From Cytophagales bacterium (GTDB taxonomy: Bacteria > Bacteroidota > Bacteroidia > Cytophagales > Microscillaceae), in contig JAAFJG010000046.1 in NCBI GenBank assembly GCA_013298075.1, positions 1 through 36,378 of the forward strand: 36,378 nucleotides of DNA. Direction: 5' to 3'. Within the stretch, counting starts at the first letter, position 1; each line of letters starts with the position of its first letter. The position numbers and the translations under genes were made by a program. The notes under the pieces are model-generated. The model was not told where the DNA came from. It did no database searches and saw only the letters and a list, made by a program, of their open reading frames with translations. Below are positions 6,848-15,936 of the stretch, in pieces.

Positions 6848-9673
6848 ATGGAAAATTTTGTTAATACTGAAAACTTAGACTTATTAAGTCCCAAAGAAAA
6901 TATTATCATCAAAGGTGCAAAAGTAAACAATTTGAAAAATATAAGTTTGGCTATTCCTCGCAATCAATTTGTAGTTATTACAGGTTTGTCAGGTTCGGGC
7001 AAATCTTCTTTGGCTTTTGATACATTGTTTGCAGAAGGACAAAGAATGTATGTAGAAAGTTTGAGTTCTTATTCTCGACAATTTTTGGGGCGAATGGAAA
7101 AACCAGACGTAGATTCTATCAAAGGAATTTCGCCTGCGATTGCGATTGAGCAAAAAGGAAACTCCAAAAATCCGCGTGCGACAGTAGGAACGACCACAGA
7201 AATTTATGATTATTTTAAATTATTTTTTACTCGAATTGGTCGAACTTTTTCGCCTACTTCTCAAAAAGAAGTGAAAAAAAATACGATTACAGAAGTAGTA
7301 GATTTTTTATTAGCTAAACCCGAAAATACAAAAGTACAAATTCTTTGTCCGATTATCAATCAACCTGAAAGAAGTTTTGAAGATGAATTAAAAATTATTT
7401 TTCAAAAAGGTTTTACAAGATTGGTTGTGAAAGGAGAAATTAAATTTATAGAAGAATTATTGACCGATGTGGCACATTTGCCCAAACTCAAAGAAGTAAA
7501 ATTATTGATAGATAGAATTAGCATCAATCAAGAAGAAGAAACGCAATATAGAATTTCGGATTCGGTTCAGACTGCTTTTTATGAAGGACAAGGTTTTTGT
7601 GAAGTAGATATAATAGATGATAAATCTTATTCTTTTTCTGATAAATTTGAATTAGATGGAATAACTTTTGAAACGCCAACGGCAAGTTTTTTTAGTTTTA
7701 ATAATTCTTTGGGTGCTTGCAAAACTTGTAATGGTTTAGGAATTACGACAGGATTTGACGAAAAATTGATTATTCCAAATCATTCTTTGTCCCTTTTCGA
7801 AGGAGCAGTGGCGTGCTGGACAACCGACAAAATGAGCGAATGGCAAAGGGCTTTTATCAAAGCGACTTCTAAATTTGATTTTCCTGTGCATCGTGCTTAC
7901 GAACATCTCACAGAAGAAGAAAAATATACGCTTTGGAATGGCAATCAACATACAAAAGGCATTAATGATTTTTTTAGGCATATCGAATCTCAAATTGATA
8001 AAATTCAATATCGAGTAATGGTTTCTAAATTCAAAGGAAAAATTACTTGTCCTGATTGCAGAGGCACACGCTTACGCAAAGATGCAGGTTACGTAAAAAT
8101 CAACAAAAAATCTATCATTGATTTGGTTTTGATGCCGATTGATGAATTGCTTGTATTTTTTGAAAAATTAGAATTATCTGAATACGAACAAAAAATTGCG
8201 AAAAGATTATTACCCGAAATTTTAAATCGTGTTAATTATCTCAATAAAGTTGGTTTGGGATATATGTCTTTGAATCGATTGACTTCTTCTCTTTCTGGTG
8301 GAGAATTCCAACGCATTAAATTAGCGACCGCTTTGGGAAGTGCTTTGGTGGGTTCGATGTATATTTTAGATGAGCCAAGCATTGGTTTGCACCCAAGAGA
8401 TACCGAAAAAATGGCAAATGTATTGAAAGATTTGAGAGATTTGGGCAATACGGTGATAGTTGTAGAACACGAAGAAGAGGTAATGGAGGCAGCAGACCAA
8501 ATCATAGATATTGGGAAAGGTGCAGGTACAAATGGCGGAAATTTAGTTTTTCAGGGAAATTGGGAAGATATTAAAAAAATAAAAAATAAAGAGCAAATCG
8601 AAAATTCTCATACGATTCAATTTTTGACAGGTTTAGATGAAATTCCTGTTCCGAAACGAAGACGTGCTTTTTCTTCTTCTATTTTGATTAAAAATGCAAG
8701 TGCTAATAATCTTAAAAATATCAGCGTAAAAATTCCTTTGGGCATTTTTACAGTCGTTACGGGTGTGAGTGGCTCAGGCAAATCAACTCTAATAAAAAAA
8801 ATATTATATCCTGCTATAGCTAGAACAATTGGTTTATATGGCACTTTTCAGACAGAAGAATTTGAAAAATTGGAAGGAGATGTTAAAACATTAAAAGGGG
8901 TAGAATTTATAGACCAAAACCCTATTTCACGCAGTACAAGGTCAACTCCTGCTACTTACACAGGCGTATATGACCACATCAGAATTTTATTTGCGAAATT
9001 GCCTTTGTCTATTCAAAGGGCGTACGATAGCGGTTATTTTTCGTTCAATTCTACTCGCGGTGCGTGTGAAACTTGTGGTGGAGATGGGAAAATTAGAATT
9101 GAAATGCAATTTATGGCTGATGTAGTTTTGACTTGCGAAAGTTGTCAAGGCAAACGTTTCAAAAAAGAAGTCTTAGAAATTACTTATAAAGAAAAGACGA
9201 TTTTTGATATATTAAATATGACAATTGACGAAGCCTTAGAATTTTTTCACGACCAAAAAAGTATCATTGCGTCTTTGCAACCTTTGTCTGACGTAGGTTT
9301 GGGGTATGTTTGTTTGGGTCAATCTACGGATACTATTTCGGGAGGCGAAGCACAACGTTTGAAATTAGCAATGTTTTTAAAAAATCAACAAGTGAAAACT
9401 TTATTTATTTTTGATGAGCCAACTACAGGATTACATTTTCATGATATTCATAAATTGTTGAAAGCTTTCCAAGCCTTAGTCGAAAAAGGTCATTCTATAT
9501 TGGTCATCGAACACAATGTAGAAGTAATAAAATGTGCAGATTGGGTAATAGATTTGGGACCCGAAGGCGGAAAAGGTGGCGGACATATTTGTTTTGAAGG
9601 TACTCCCGAAGACTTAGCAAAAGAAAAAAATAATTATACAGGGAAGTATTTGAAAAGGAAGTTGAAGAAATAA
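6848..9673 (+). CDS. uvrA: excinuclease ABC subunit A
   Basis: UvrA is the damage-sensing ABC ATPase dimer of nucleotide excision repair. The 941 residues contain two ATPase halves: Walker A GLSGSGKSS (46-54) with signature LSGGEFQR (about 482) and DEPSIGLHPRD; then GVSGSGKST (about 638) with ISGGEAQR (about 829) and DEPTTGLH. The C-terminal zinc module is present as CETC and CESC near 739 and 762. In the first half only CKTC (about 289) and CPDCRGTRL (about 400) are present. The CxxC that precedes the FSFNN segment in E. coli UvrA is absent, and the segment after the first Walker A reads RTFSPTSQKEV without cysteines. As far as I recall this is normal for Bacteroidota UvrA. It converges on gpmI. 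Confidence 0.97.
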   Translation: MENFVNTENLDLLSPKENIIIKGAKVNNLKNISLAIPRNQFVVITGLSGSGKSSLAFDTLFAEGQRMYVESLSSYSRQFLGRMEKPDVDSIKGISPAIAIEQKGNSKNPRATVGTTTEIYDYFKLFFTRIGRTFSPTSQKEVKKNTITEVVDFLLAKPENTKVQILCPIINQPERSFEDELKIIFQKGFTRLVVKGEIKFIEELLTDVAHLPKLKEVKLLIDRISINQEEETQYRISDSVQTAFYEGQGFCEVDIIDDKSYSFSDKFELDGITFETPTASFFSFNNSLGACKTCNGLGITTGFDEKLIIPNHSLSLFEGAVACWTTDKMSEWQRAFIKATSKFDFPVHRAYEHLTEEEKYTLWNGNQHTKGINDFFRHIESQIDKIQYRVMVSKFKGKITCPDCRGTRLRKDAGYVKINKKSIIDLVLMPIDELLVFFEKLELSEYEQKIAKRLLPEILNRVNYLNKVGLGYMSLNRLTSSLSGGEFQRIKLATALGSALVGSMYILDEPSIGLHPRDTEKMANVLKDLRDLGNTVIVVEHEEEVMEAADQIIDIGKGAGTNGGNLVFQGNWEDIKKIKNKEQIENSHTIQFLTGLDEIPVPKRRRAFSSSILIKNASANNLKNISVKIPLGIFTVVTGVSGSGKSTLIKKILYPAIARTIGLYGTFQTEEFEKLEGDVKTLKGVEFIDQNPISRSTRSTPATYTGVYDHIRILFAKLPLSIQRAYDSGYFSFNSTRGACETCGGDGKIRIEMQFMADVVLTCESCQGKRFKKEVLEITYKEKTIFDILNMTIDEALEFFHDQKSIIASLQPLSDVGLGYVCLGQSTDTISGGEAQRLKLAMFLKNQQVKTLFIFDEPTTGLHFHDIHKLLKAFQALVEKGHSILVIEHNVEVIKCADWVIDLGPEGGKGGGHICFEGTPEDLAKEKNNYTGKYLKRKLKK

Positions 9674-9700
9674 TTTCTAACATTGAAAATTTTTTTGATT

Positions 9701-9799
9701 CTGTCCTAAATTTATTATAAAAAATTGATTATTTGAAATGAAGTCATTACATAGATTTGTTTTCAACATAAAAAACAATTTATAACGAATTTGGGACAG
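9701..9799. repeat. 99-bp imperfect palindromic element
   Basis: The left arm starting CTGTCCTAAATTTATTATAAA (9701) is the inverse of the right arm ending GAATTTGGGACAG (9776-9799). About 21 of 24 positions match, with a 3-nt gap. It sits between convergent uvrA and gpmI. It could act as a terminator, but the arm length and a related single arm at 17767 suggest a small mobile-element relic. Confidence 0.5.
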
Positions 9800-9813
9800 C
9801 ATCATCATTTTAT

Positions 9814-9906
9814 CTACAAATATACTTTCATATCTATCATCAAAACATCATCAATTTGAGGAAAAACACCTTGCCAAGTTACCAGTTCTTCTTCATAAAT
9901 TTTTTG
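9814..9906 (-). pseudogene. possible 3' remnant of an unknown gene
   Basis: The minus strand holds 30 open codons ending at TAG 9814-9816 and preceded by an in-frame stop at 9907. They read KIYEEELVTWQGVFPQ, then IDDVLMIDMKVYL. The residue make-up looks like protein rather than random AT-rich sequence, but there is no start codon and I recognise no family. It abuts the palindromic element, so it may be cargo or a gene end cut by an old insertion. This is an inference from composition only. Confidence 0.2.
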
Positions 9907-9937
9907 TTATTCAAGCATAGACTTGTTATATTTTCAA

Positions 9938-9972
9938 ATCTGCAATAATTTTCAATGAACTATTTTTTTGTA
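9938..9972 (-). repeat. possible end fragment of the three-hairpin repeat
   Basis: AAATCTGCAATAATTTTC followed by AATGAACTATTTT resembles the end of repeat copy 1 (ATCTGCGATAC, CATGAACTATTTT at 4469-4497) and the AGCAATAATTTCC end of copy 4. As with copy 1 it lies just downstream of a minus-strand gene. No hairpins remain here. Confidence 0.3.
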
Positions 9973-9983
9973 TGATAAAATTT

Positions 9984-11507
9984 TTAAAATAAATCAAAAC
10001 CTGTCATTTCTTTTGGTTTTTCGATGCCCATTAATTTTAAAATAGTCGGGGCTAAATCTCCTAATTTTCCATCTTTTAAAGTAGGTTGAAAATCATTATC
10101 TACCAAAATACAAGGCACTAAATTAGTTGTATGGGCTGTGTGAGCCGTTCCATCAGGATTTATCATAATATCAGAATTACCATGATCAGCAATAATAATC
10201 GAGGTATAACCATTTTTCAAAGCACTTTTTACGACCTCACCCGCACACATATCCACCGTTTCACACGCCTTGACCGCAGCCTCAAATACGCCTGTATGAC
10301 CGACCATATCCGCATTAGCAAAATTTAGACAAATAAAATCCGTTTCTTTTGCGTTCAATTCTTTGATAATGGCGTTTTTGATGTCATTGGCACTCATTTC
10401 AGGTTGTAAATCATAAGTAGCGACTTTGGGAGAATTACATAAAATTCGTTTTTCATTCTCAAATTCTGTTTCACGTCCTCCCGAAAAGAAAAAAGTAACG
10501 TGTGGATATTTTTCAGTTTCGGCAATCCGAATTTGTTTTTTTCCTGCTTTGCTGATAATTTCTCCCAATGTATTATTCAAATTATCTTTCTCAAATAACA
10601 CATTTACATGTTGATATTTTTCGTCATAAATAGTCATGGTTAGATAATGCAAATTCATTTTTTTCATACCAAAATCTTCAAAATCCGTTTGAGTCAATGC
10701 TTGTGTGAGTTGTCTTCCTCTATCGTTTCTAAAATTAAAAAACAACACTACATCGCCTTCTTGAATAGTTGAAATTGGCTTTTGAGCGTCATCAACCGCA
10801 ATTATTGGCATAATAAATTCGTCTGTAATATTATTTTGATACGATTTTTTGACGCTTTCGAGTATATTATTTGACTTTATTCCTTCTCCTTTTACCAACA
10901 AATCGTAGGCTAATTTTACTCTTTCCCAACGTTTATCTCTGTCCATGGCGTAATATCTACCCACGACAGAAGCAATTTTTGTAGATAAATTTTTGATATG
11001 ATTTTCTACTTCTGTTAAATAATTCACGCCACCATTAGGCGAAGTATCACGCCCATCTGTAAATGCGTGTACGAATACTTTTTTTAAACCTTTTTCATCG
11101 GCAAATGTGCAAAGAGATTTTAAGTGTTCAATATGAGAATGAACGCCACCATCAGACAACAAACCAATAAAATGAACTTGTTTATTGTTGTTTTTGGCAT
11201 ATTCGAAAGCCTGCAATAATTTTTCATTTTGATATAATTCGCCATCTTTTTCACACGCTTTATTGATTCGAACTAAATCTTGATAAACCACTCTGCCCGC
11301 GCCAATATTGGTATGTCCGACTTCAGAGTTACCCATTTGACCTTCAGGCAAACCAACCGCCAACCCAGATGCTTCTAATTTGCTATGCGTATATTTTTGA
11401 AAAGCCTCGTCCATAAAAGGCGTTTTTGCTTTTGCAATCGCAGATACTTCAGGATTTGTACCCAAACCCCAACCATCTAATATCAAAAGAATTACTTTTT
11501 TATTCAT
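9984..11507 (-). CDS. gpmI: 2,3-bisphosphoglycerate-independent phosphoglycerate mutase
   Basis: GpmI interconverts 3- and 2-phosphoglycerate in glycolysis and gluconeogenesis, using two Mn ions and a phosphoserine intermediate. The 507 residues match the usual 505-515. ILDGWG gives the metal-binding Asp11 and GQMGNSEVGHTNIG the catalytic Ser61. HIEHL and DGRDT lie in the phosphotransferase insert, ANADMVGHTG carries further metal ligands, and ADHGNSD sits near residue 439. The start ATG 11507 is preceded by a good -7 box, so it has its own promoter despite following the AAA ATPase gene on the same strand, 113 bp away. The gene appears intact. Confidence 0.97.
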   Translation of the reverse strand: MNKKVILLILDGWGLGTNPEVSAIAKAKTPFMDEAFQKYTHSKLEASGLAVGLPEGQMGNSEVGHTNIGAGRVVYQDLVRINKACEKDGELYQNEKLLQAFEYAKNNNKQVHFIGLLSDGGVHSHIEHLKSLCTFADEKGLKKVFVHAFTDGRDTSPNGGVNYLTEVENHIKNLSTKIASVVGRYYAMDRDKRWERVKLAYDLLVKGEGIKSNNILESVKKSYQNNITDEFIMPIIAVDDAQKPISTIQEGDVVLFFNFRNDRGRQLTQALTQTDFEDFGMKKMNLHYLTMTIYDEKYQHVNVLFEKDNLNNTLGEIISKAGKKQIRIAETEKYPHVTFFFSGGRETEFENEKRILCNSPKVATYDLQPEMSANDIKNAIIKELNAKETDFICLNFANADMVGHTGVFEAAVKACETVDMCAGEVVKSALKNGYTSIIIADHGNSDIMINPDGTAHTAHTTNLVPCILVDNDFQPTLKDGKLGDLAPTILKLMGIEKPKEMTGFDLF

Positions 11508-11530
11508 TTTTTTATTGTTTTTTTGATATG

Positions 11531-11538
11531 CAAAGGTA
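11531..11538 (-). promoter_or_regulatory. gpmI -7 box (TACCTTTG)
   Basis: The minus strand reads TACCTTTG, an exact TAnnTTTG match, 23 nt before the gpmI ATG. No clear -33 box. Confidence 0.6.
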
Positions 11539-11620
11539 TGCTAATTTTTTGATTTGACTACATTTCGCATAGTTATTTTTGAAAAAATAATGGTTTTATT
11601 TTTTTGTAAATATCAATATT

Positions 11621-13207
11621 TTACACCCAAATGGCTAAGATATTTTTATCTTTAAACTCGATATTTTCTTCTTTAAATTCTTTCTTTTGATTAAAATTAA
11701 AAATCAATAAAAAACCTTCTTTTTTGTTGTATAAATCTAAATAATCGCTTAATTGTTCTAACCCTTTTTGATGATATGCTTCACCTCGCCAAATTTTTAA
11801 TTCTAAAATATACAATGCTTTCATATACGTTATGACAATATCCATTCGTCTTTCATCACCCACTGTTGGCTCTTTGAAATCAAAACCTACGCCATTTATA
11901 ATTGGTCTTAAAAAAGATAAAAACAACAAACGTCCTTCTTTTTCGATAAAATTAGCGTCTTTTTGATTATAATTTTCGAGCATAAATTGTTGAAATTTAC
12001 GCAAAATTTTAGGCATATCTAAGGCATTATCTACCGAAGTATAAGAATCTGACAATAAAAAATTAGGTCTATACTCGTGTTTTCTAATTGCCTGTGTCGT
12101 AAAAAATAAATACATTCTTTGCTCAAAAATACGATTATTAATTTTACAATATTCTGCATCTCTGTCAAAAACTCCATACGTATTTGCTAATTCTATCAAA
12201 TAATCGTTCGCATTATTAGGTAATTTTAAACCATTGATAACTACATCTCTTGTCAAAGCATATAGGTCTCGATTATTTTCTATATTTTTAAATAAATCAT
12301 CAAAAATAGTAGTGGTATAATTTATTTTTACTAAATATTTAAAACTATTTTCTATGTCTATCAAGTCCCATTCTGTCTGATTTTCTTTTTCTGGTAATAA
12401 AATCTCATCAATGACTTTACACATTTTACTGACCAAAAAAGGATACCCTGAAGTATAGTAAAAAATACGTTCCGAGAGTTTTTGAATATCCATTTGTATA
12501 TTTTTTTCTGTTGAATATTGCAATAACATCGTCGAAATTTCTGCGGGATTAAAAAACATATTTATTTTAAAATCTACGGCAATATTCCAAGGACTATTTA
12601 TTTTTTTTTCTTCATCAGGACGAAGTTTTAATTTGATAGTTTTGATGTCGTGAATGCCCACTAATACAACCGAATGAAAAGTAGGTTGAGTTCCTAAATC
12701 TCTTTTCAAATATTTATCACGCAACATTCCCAAAAAATGTAAAAATAATTGATTATTGGTTGATTTATCTACTTCATCGATTAAAACAACTATTTTTTTT
12801 CCTACTTTTTGGACAAAATCAGTGATTTGTAAAGATAATTTTGCAAAACCAACTTTATCTGTTTTAAATTTTTTATCTATAAAAATTTTTTGATTGGGAT
12901 AACTCAATTTTAATTCGTCATTAAACTTTCCTATAAAATGAGAAGAAAATTTATCAGCATCTTCATAAGCATTATCATCACTTATTTCAAAACTCAATAA
13001 AATTGTTAAATAATTATCTTTCGCTAACAATTCTTTATGCAAACGATATAAAGCCGTCGTTTTACCAAATTGACGTGGACGATTCATGATAAAATATTCT
13101 CCATATTCTATCAGTTCAAAAATCTTCTCAATTTTTGAGGTAGTATCCACCATAAAATGTTTGTCTTTGATACAAACACCTGTGTCATTAAATCTTTTTT
13201 TCATCAT
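11621..13207 (-). CDS. AAA ATPase with C-terminal PD-(D/E)XK nuclease-like domain
   Basis: From ATG 13207 this protein is 528 residues; the adjacent ATG 13204 is equally possible. An upstream TTG (13231) is part of the promoter box and is rejected. The N-terminus reads RFNDTGVCI..KHFMVD, then Walker A RPRQFGKTTALY near residue 45 and Walker B IVVLIDEVDKS near 140. This is the AAA-like ATPase type that is often multicopy in Bacteroidota and Firmicutes. The C-terminus has RRMDIVI followed by ALYILELKIWRG and KGLEQLSDYL, which fits the D, E-x-K and trailing helix of a PD-(D/E)XK nuclease fold. Function is unknown; defence, mobile-element or DNA-processing roles are all guesses. No partner gene or flanking repeat is seen. 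It has its own promoter and follows the exporter operon terminator. Confidence 0.7.
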   Translation of the reverse strand: MMKKRFNDTGVCIKDKHFMVDTTSKIEKIFELIEYGEYFIMNRPRQFGKTTALYRLHKELLAKDNYLTILLSFEISDDNAYEDADKFSSHFIGKFNDELKLSYPNQKIFIDKKFKTDKVGFAKLSLQITDFVQKVGKKIVVLIDEVDKSTNNQLFLHFLGMLRDKYLKRDLGTQPTFHSVVLVGIHDIKTIKLKLRPDEEKKINSPWNIAVDFKINMFFNPAEISTMLLQYSTEKNIQMDIQKLSERIFYYTSGYPFLVSKMCKVIDEILLPEKENQTEWDLIDIENSFKYLVKINYTTTIFDDLFKNIENNRDLYALTRDVVINGLKLPNNANDYLIELANTYGVFDRDAEYCKINNRIFEQRMYLFFTTQAIRKHEYRPNFLLSDSYTSVDNALDMPKILRKFQQFMLENYNQKDANFIEKEGRLLFLSFLRPIINGVGFDFKEPTVGDERRMDIVITYMKALYILELKIWRGEAYHQKGLEQLSDYLDLYNKKEGFLLIFNFNQKKEFKEENIEFKDKNILAIWV

Positions 13208-13228
13208 TTTAATTATTTTATTTTTTTG

Positions 13229-13236
13229 CAAATTTA
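13229..13236 (-). promoter_or_regulatory. AAA ATPase gene -7 box (TAAATTTG)
   Basis: The minus strand reads TAAATTTG. A TTTG lies 23 nt upstream (13260-13263), a rather long spacing. ATG 13207 follows by 21 nt. Confidence 0.5.
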
Positions 13237-13346
13237 ATGATTTATTTTTGTATTTTCAGCAAAAAAAAATTTATTTGCACCAAAAAAATATCTCTCAAAA
13301 AAAAGAAAAAATAGATAAAAATTTTTCGATACATCTGAAGATAATT

Positions 13347-13387
13347 CAAAAAAATAATGGTACAAATTGTGAAGTTTGTGCCATTAT
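13347..13387 (-). terminator. Rho-independent terminator of the exporter operon
   Basis: On the minus strand a 13-bp stem (ATAATGGCACAAA with TTTGTACCATTAT, one G.T pair; 13387-13354) with an 8-nt loop is followed by seven T residues. It lies 26 bp past the outer-membrane channel gene and should end the four-gene operon. Confidence 0.8.
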
Positions 13388-13412
13388 AAATCATTGCAAC
13401 TTTTTTTTTAAC

Positions 13413-14729
13413 TTATTCCCCCATTGCTTTTTGATATTTTAATTCTGCGACCAAAAAATTATAATACAAATTAATGGCGTTGTTTTGGGCAGTTTGAAGG
13501 CTGTATTCTGTATTTTTGAGTTCAGACGCATTTATTTTGCCTTCTTTAAAACGCAACATATCAATTTTTAAAATATTTTCTGCTAAGGTTATGTTTTCTT
13601 TTGCATTTTTTATTTTATCCCCAATATTTTGAATTTCTACGACTGAACTTTGCAATTCATATTGAAAATCATTTTTTAGTTTCAAGATTGTGTTTTGTGT
13701 TTGCATTGATTTTAATTGAAAATCGGTTTTGGTTTTTTTTCTCAAAAATCCATCAAATAAATTTACATTCACTTTCAAACCTACATAACTAAACGGAAAC
13801 CAAACATTAGACGCAAATGGCTCAAAATTATTGCTCAAATTTTGTATGCTATAATTGCCATACAAAGAAATTGTAGGCAATGTCAAACGATTTAATTTAT
13901 CGATATTAAGTTGATTTTGTGTTATTTTTAATTGCTCTTGTTTGAGTTCTATTCTGTTGTCAATGGATTTAGAGGTTTTGTTAGATTCAATATTTTGAAT
14001 AAAATCAGATAAATTTTCTGAAATATTGATATTTTCTTCTACTCCCATTTGATTTACCAAATATAATTTTGAAAGTTGTAGATTTTTTGTATCTTCTTCT
14101 ATCACCATTTTTGCATTGGCATTGTCTAAAATTAGTTTATCAAAATCAGTTTGTAAAATCGTTTTTTCTTTCAATTTTACTTTTCCTTCTTCAATATATT
14201 TTTCTGTTCTTGCGATATTTGTTTGTGCATATTCTAATTTTTCTTGATTCAATAAAACCAAATAATACGCCTGTGTAATCGAATGTTTGATGTCAATTTC
14301 GCTTTTTTGAATATTTGCTTTGTCAATTTCTATATTTTGTAAAGCAATTTTTTTGTCCGCTAAATTGGTAGGATTATAAATATCATAAGTCGCATTTATC
14401 CCAATCAAATTATTAAAATTCGTTCCAAAACGTACCGCACGCGCATCGGGACCAAAAGCACCTGCGGGCAAAATACTTGTTTGCAGTTGCGTATTATACC
14501 TAAAATCTGCGTTGGCATCAAGTTTTGGCAGGTTTCGGGTTTTGATTTTTTCTACTTCATTGGCAGAAATTTGTGTATTGATTTGCAAATTTTGTAAATC
14601 TTTTCGGTTTTTTAAACCTACTTCTATGGCATCTTTGAGTGTGATATTTTTTTGTGCGAATGTATTATTAACCAAAAAAAATAAAACCAAGAAAGTTGCA
14701 ATATGTATAAATAAAAATGTATGTTTCAT
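13413..14729 (-). CDS. TolC-family outer membrane efflux protein
   Basis: This protein would form the outer-membrane channel and periplasmic tunnel of a tripartite exporter. Its 438 residues start with a signal peptide ending NTFAQ (about 25 residues), followed by ITLKDAIEVGLKNRKDLQ, the usual opening helix of TolC-type efflux proteins. The rest shows the internally duplicated long-helix pattern with ITQAYYLVLLNQEKLEYA in the first half and ELQSSVVEIQNIGDKI in the second. Beta-strand segments such as FSYVGLKVNVNLFDGF precede the second helical pair. It is the last gene of the operon, 46 bp after the permease gene, and is followed by a strong terminator. Confidence 0.9.
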   Translation of the reverse strand: MKHTFLFIHIATFLVLFFLVNNTFAQKNITLKDAIEVGLKNRKDLQNLQINTQISANEVEKIKTRNLPKLDANADFRYNTQLQTSILPAGAFGPDARAVRFGTNFNNLIGINATYDIYNPTNLADKKIALQNIEIDKANIQKSEIDIKHSITQAYYLVLLNQEKLEYAQTNIARTEKYIEEGKVKLKEKTILQTDFDKLILDNANAKMVIEEDTKNLQLSKLYLVNQMGVEENINISENLSDFIQNIESNKTSKSIDNRIELKQEQLKITQNQLNIDKLNRLTLPTISLYGNYSIQNLSNNFEPFASNVWFPFSYVGLKVNVNLFDGFLRKKTKTDFQLKSMQTQNTILKLKNDFQYELQSSVVEIQNIGDKIKNAKENITLAENILKIDMLRFKEGKINASELKNTEYSLQTAQNNAINLYYNFLVAELKYQKAMGE

Positions 14730-14775
14730 TGTTTTTTAATGCCTTATTTAAAAAAAAAATTTAAAAGGCTTTGTT

Positions 14776-15897
14776 TTATGTTCTAAAAACTTGTGCTGGT
14801 TCTATGCTTGTAACTCTGCGAATAGCAAATAAACTTCCGCCAAAAGCAATCAATAAAGTAACAAAAAAGAACGTGAATTGTAACCAAAGTGGAAATGTAA
14901 ATATCGTGCCTGCGTTGGCAATGCCTTTTCTGAATGAATCTATCAAAAAATAACCAATGCCATAACCCAATAATGCAAAAATCAAGGCTTGTGTCAAAAT
15001 CAATCTTGTAATATAGCCATTTGTCGCGCCTATGGCTTTCAAAGTGCCATAATCCTTGATTCTGTCGGTGGCTGCGGAGTATAAAGTCAAACCAATGATT
15101 ACAAAACCTGAAATCAACGCAAAAACTAATAATGTGCCTATTGAAATGGCAATTCCACTCGAAGATAAAACGGTAATAACGGTTGCTTTTTCAAATTCTT
15201 CGCCATTCCACGCCCTTACGCCCGGTATTCCTGCATTTATTTTTTGAATTACGATTTCTGCAGAGGTATTTTTGTCCCATTCCACCAAAAAAGCACTTGC
15301 TTTATTGACCGACATTTTGGATAAATATCTCGCTCTCTCGATAGTTGTAAAACCATATACGCCTCCAAAACCTCTAATTCCTTTGGTTTGTCCTGCGATA
15401 AATACTTTTTTATTGTTGATTTCAAAACTTTCGCCTACTTCTACGCCACCCAAAGTTTTTTTATCAAAAAAATCAATAATAATCGCCCCTTCTTTGAGCA
15501 TATCTTTTTCTGTTCCTATATCCATTAGCAAAGGACCTCCTTTAAAATAAGGTGCTTGCGAACCAATCAAATTAATTCCGCTTGATTTTCCATTATTAAA
15601 TTTGGCAGAAACGCCCGCTACAACTAAAGGATACACTTTTTTAACGCCTTTGATAGATTCAATTTCACGCCCCAACCTTACATCAATGGCAGATAACGCA
15701 TTTACGTTGGTGGTTTTGCTGTCTGTAATCCAAATATATTGCTTATTATTTCTCACCAAAACGCCCATCGCATCAGTCAAAAATATAAAAATTCCGCTTT
15801 GTTGTCCTATCAAAAAAATAGAAATCAACACGCCTGCCAACGCTCCGATGGATTTTGGTTTATCGTACCAAATAAATTTTAGTGCTGTAAATAACAT
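14776..15897 (-). CDS. ABC transporter permease, DevC/FtsX-like
   Basis: This is the membrane subunit of the exporter, 373 residues. It has one N-terminal membrane helix (about 15-38), a roughly 200-residue periplasmic domain, and three C-terminal helices (about 250-280, 300-325, 340-362). This is the MacB/FtsX topology. The opening ALKFIWYDKPKSIGALAGVLI and the periplasmic GVKKVYPLVV, GFGGVYGFTTIERA are closer, in my memory, to cyanobacterial DevC and related permeases than to LolC/E. The C-terminus ends SIEPAQVFR, typical of the FtsX family. It lies 39 bp after the adaptor gene and would pair with the ATPase at 16900. The exported substrate is not evident. Confidence 0.85.
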   Translation of the reverse strand: MLFTALKFIWYDKPKSIGALAGVLISIFLIGQQSGIFIFLTDAMGVLVRNNKQYIWITDSKTTNVNALSAIDVRLGREIESIKGVKKVYPLVVAGVSAKFNNGKSSGINLIGSQAPYFKGGPLLMDIGTEKDMLKEGAIIIDFFDKKTLGGVEVGESFEINNKKVFIAGQTKGIRGFGGVYGFTTIERARYLSKMSVNKASAFLVEWDKNTSAEIVIQKINAGIPGVRAWNGEEFEKATVITVLSSSGIAISIGTLLVFALISGFVIIGLTLYSAATDRIKDYGTLKAIGATNGYITRLILTQALIFALLGYGIGYFLIDSFRKGIANAGTIFTFPLWLQFTFFFVTLLIAFGGSLFAIRRVTSIEPAQVFRT

Positions 15898-15936
15898 ACT
15901 TTTTTGACTATTTTTTTAAATATTTTTTTGAATACT

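Noticed and set aside
6639-6878. 79-codon plus-strand open frame before uvrA
   Set aside because: It starts inside hairpin 1 of repeat copy 2 and overlaps the uvrA start; the translation follows the repeat, not a protein pattern.
13086-13442. 118-codon plus-strand open frame over the AAA ATPase start
   Set aside because: It covers a promoter and a terminator of minus-strand genes and is compositionally low-complexity.
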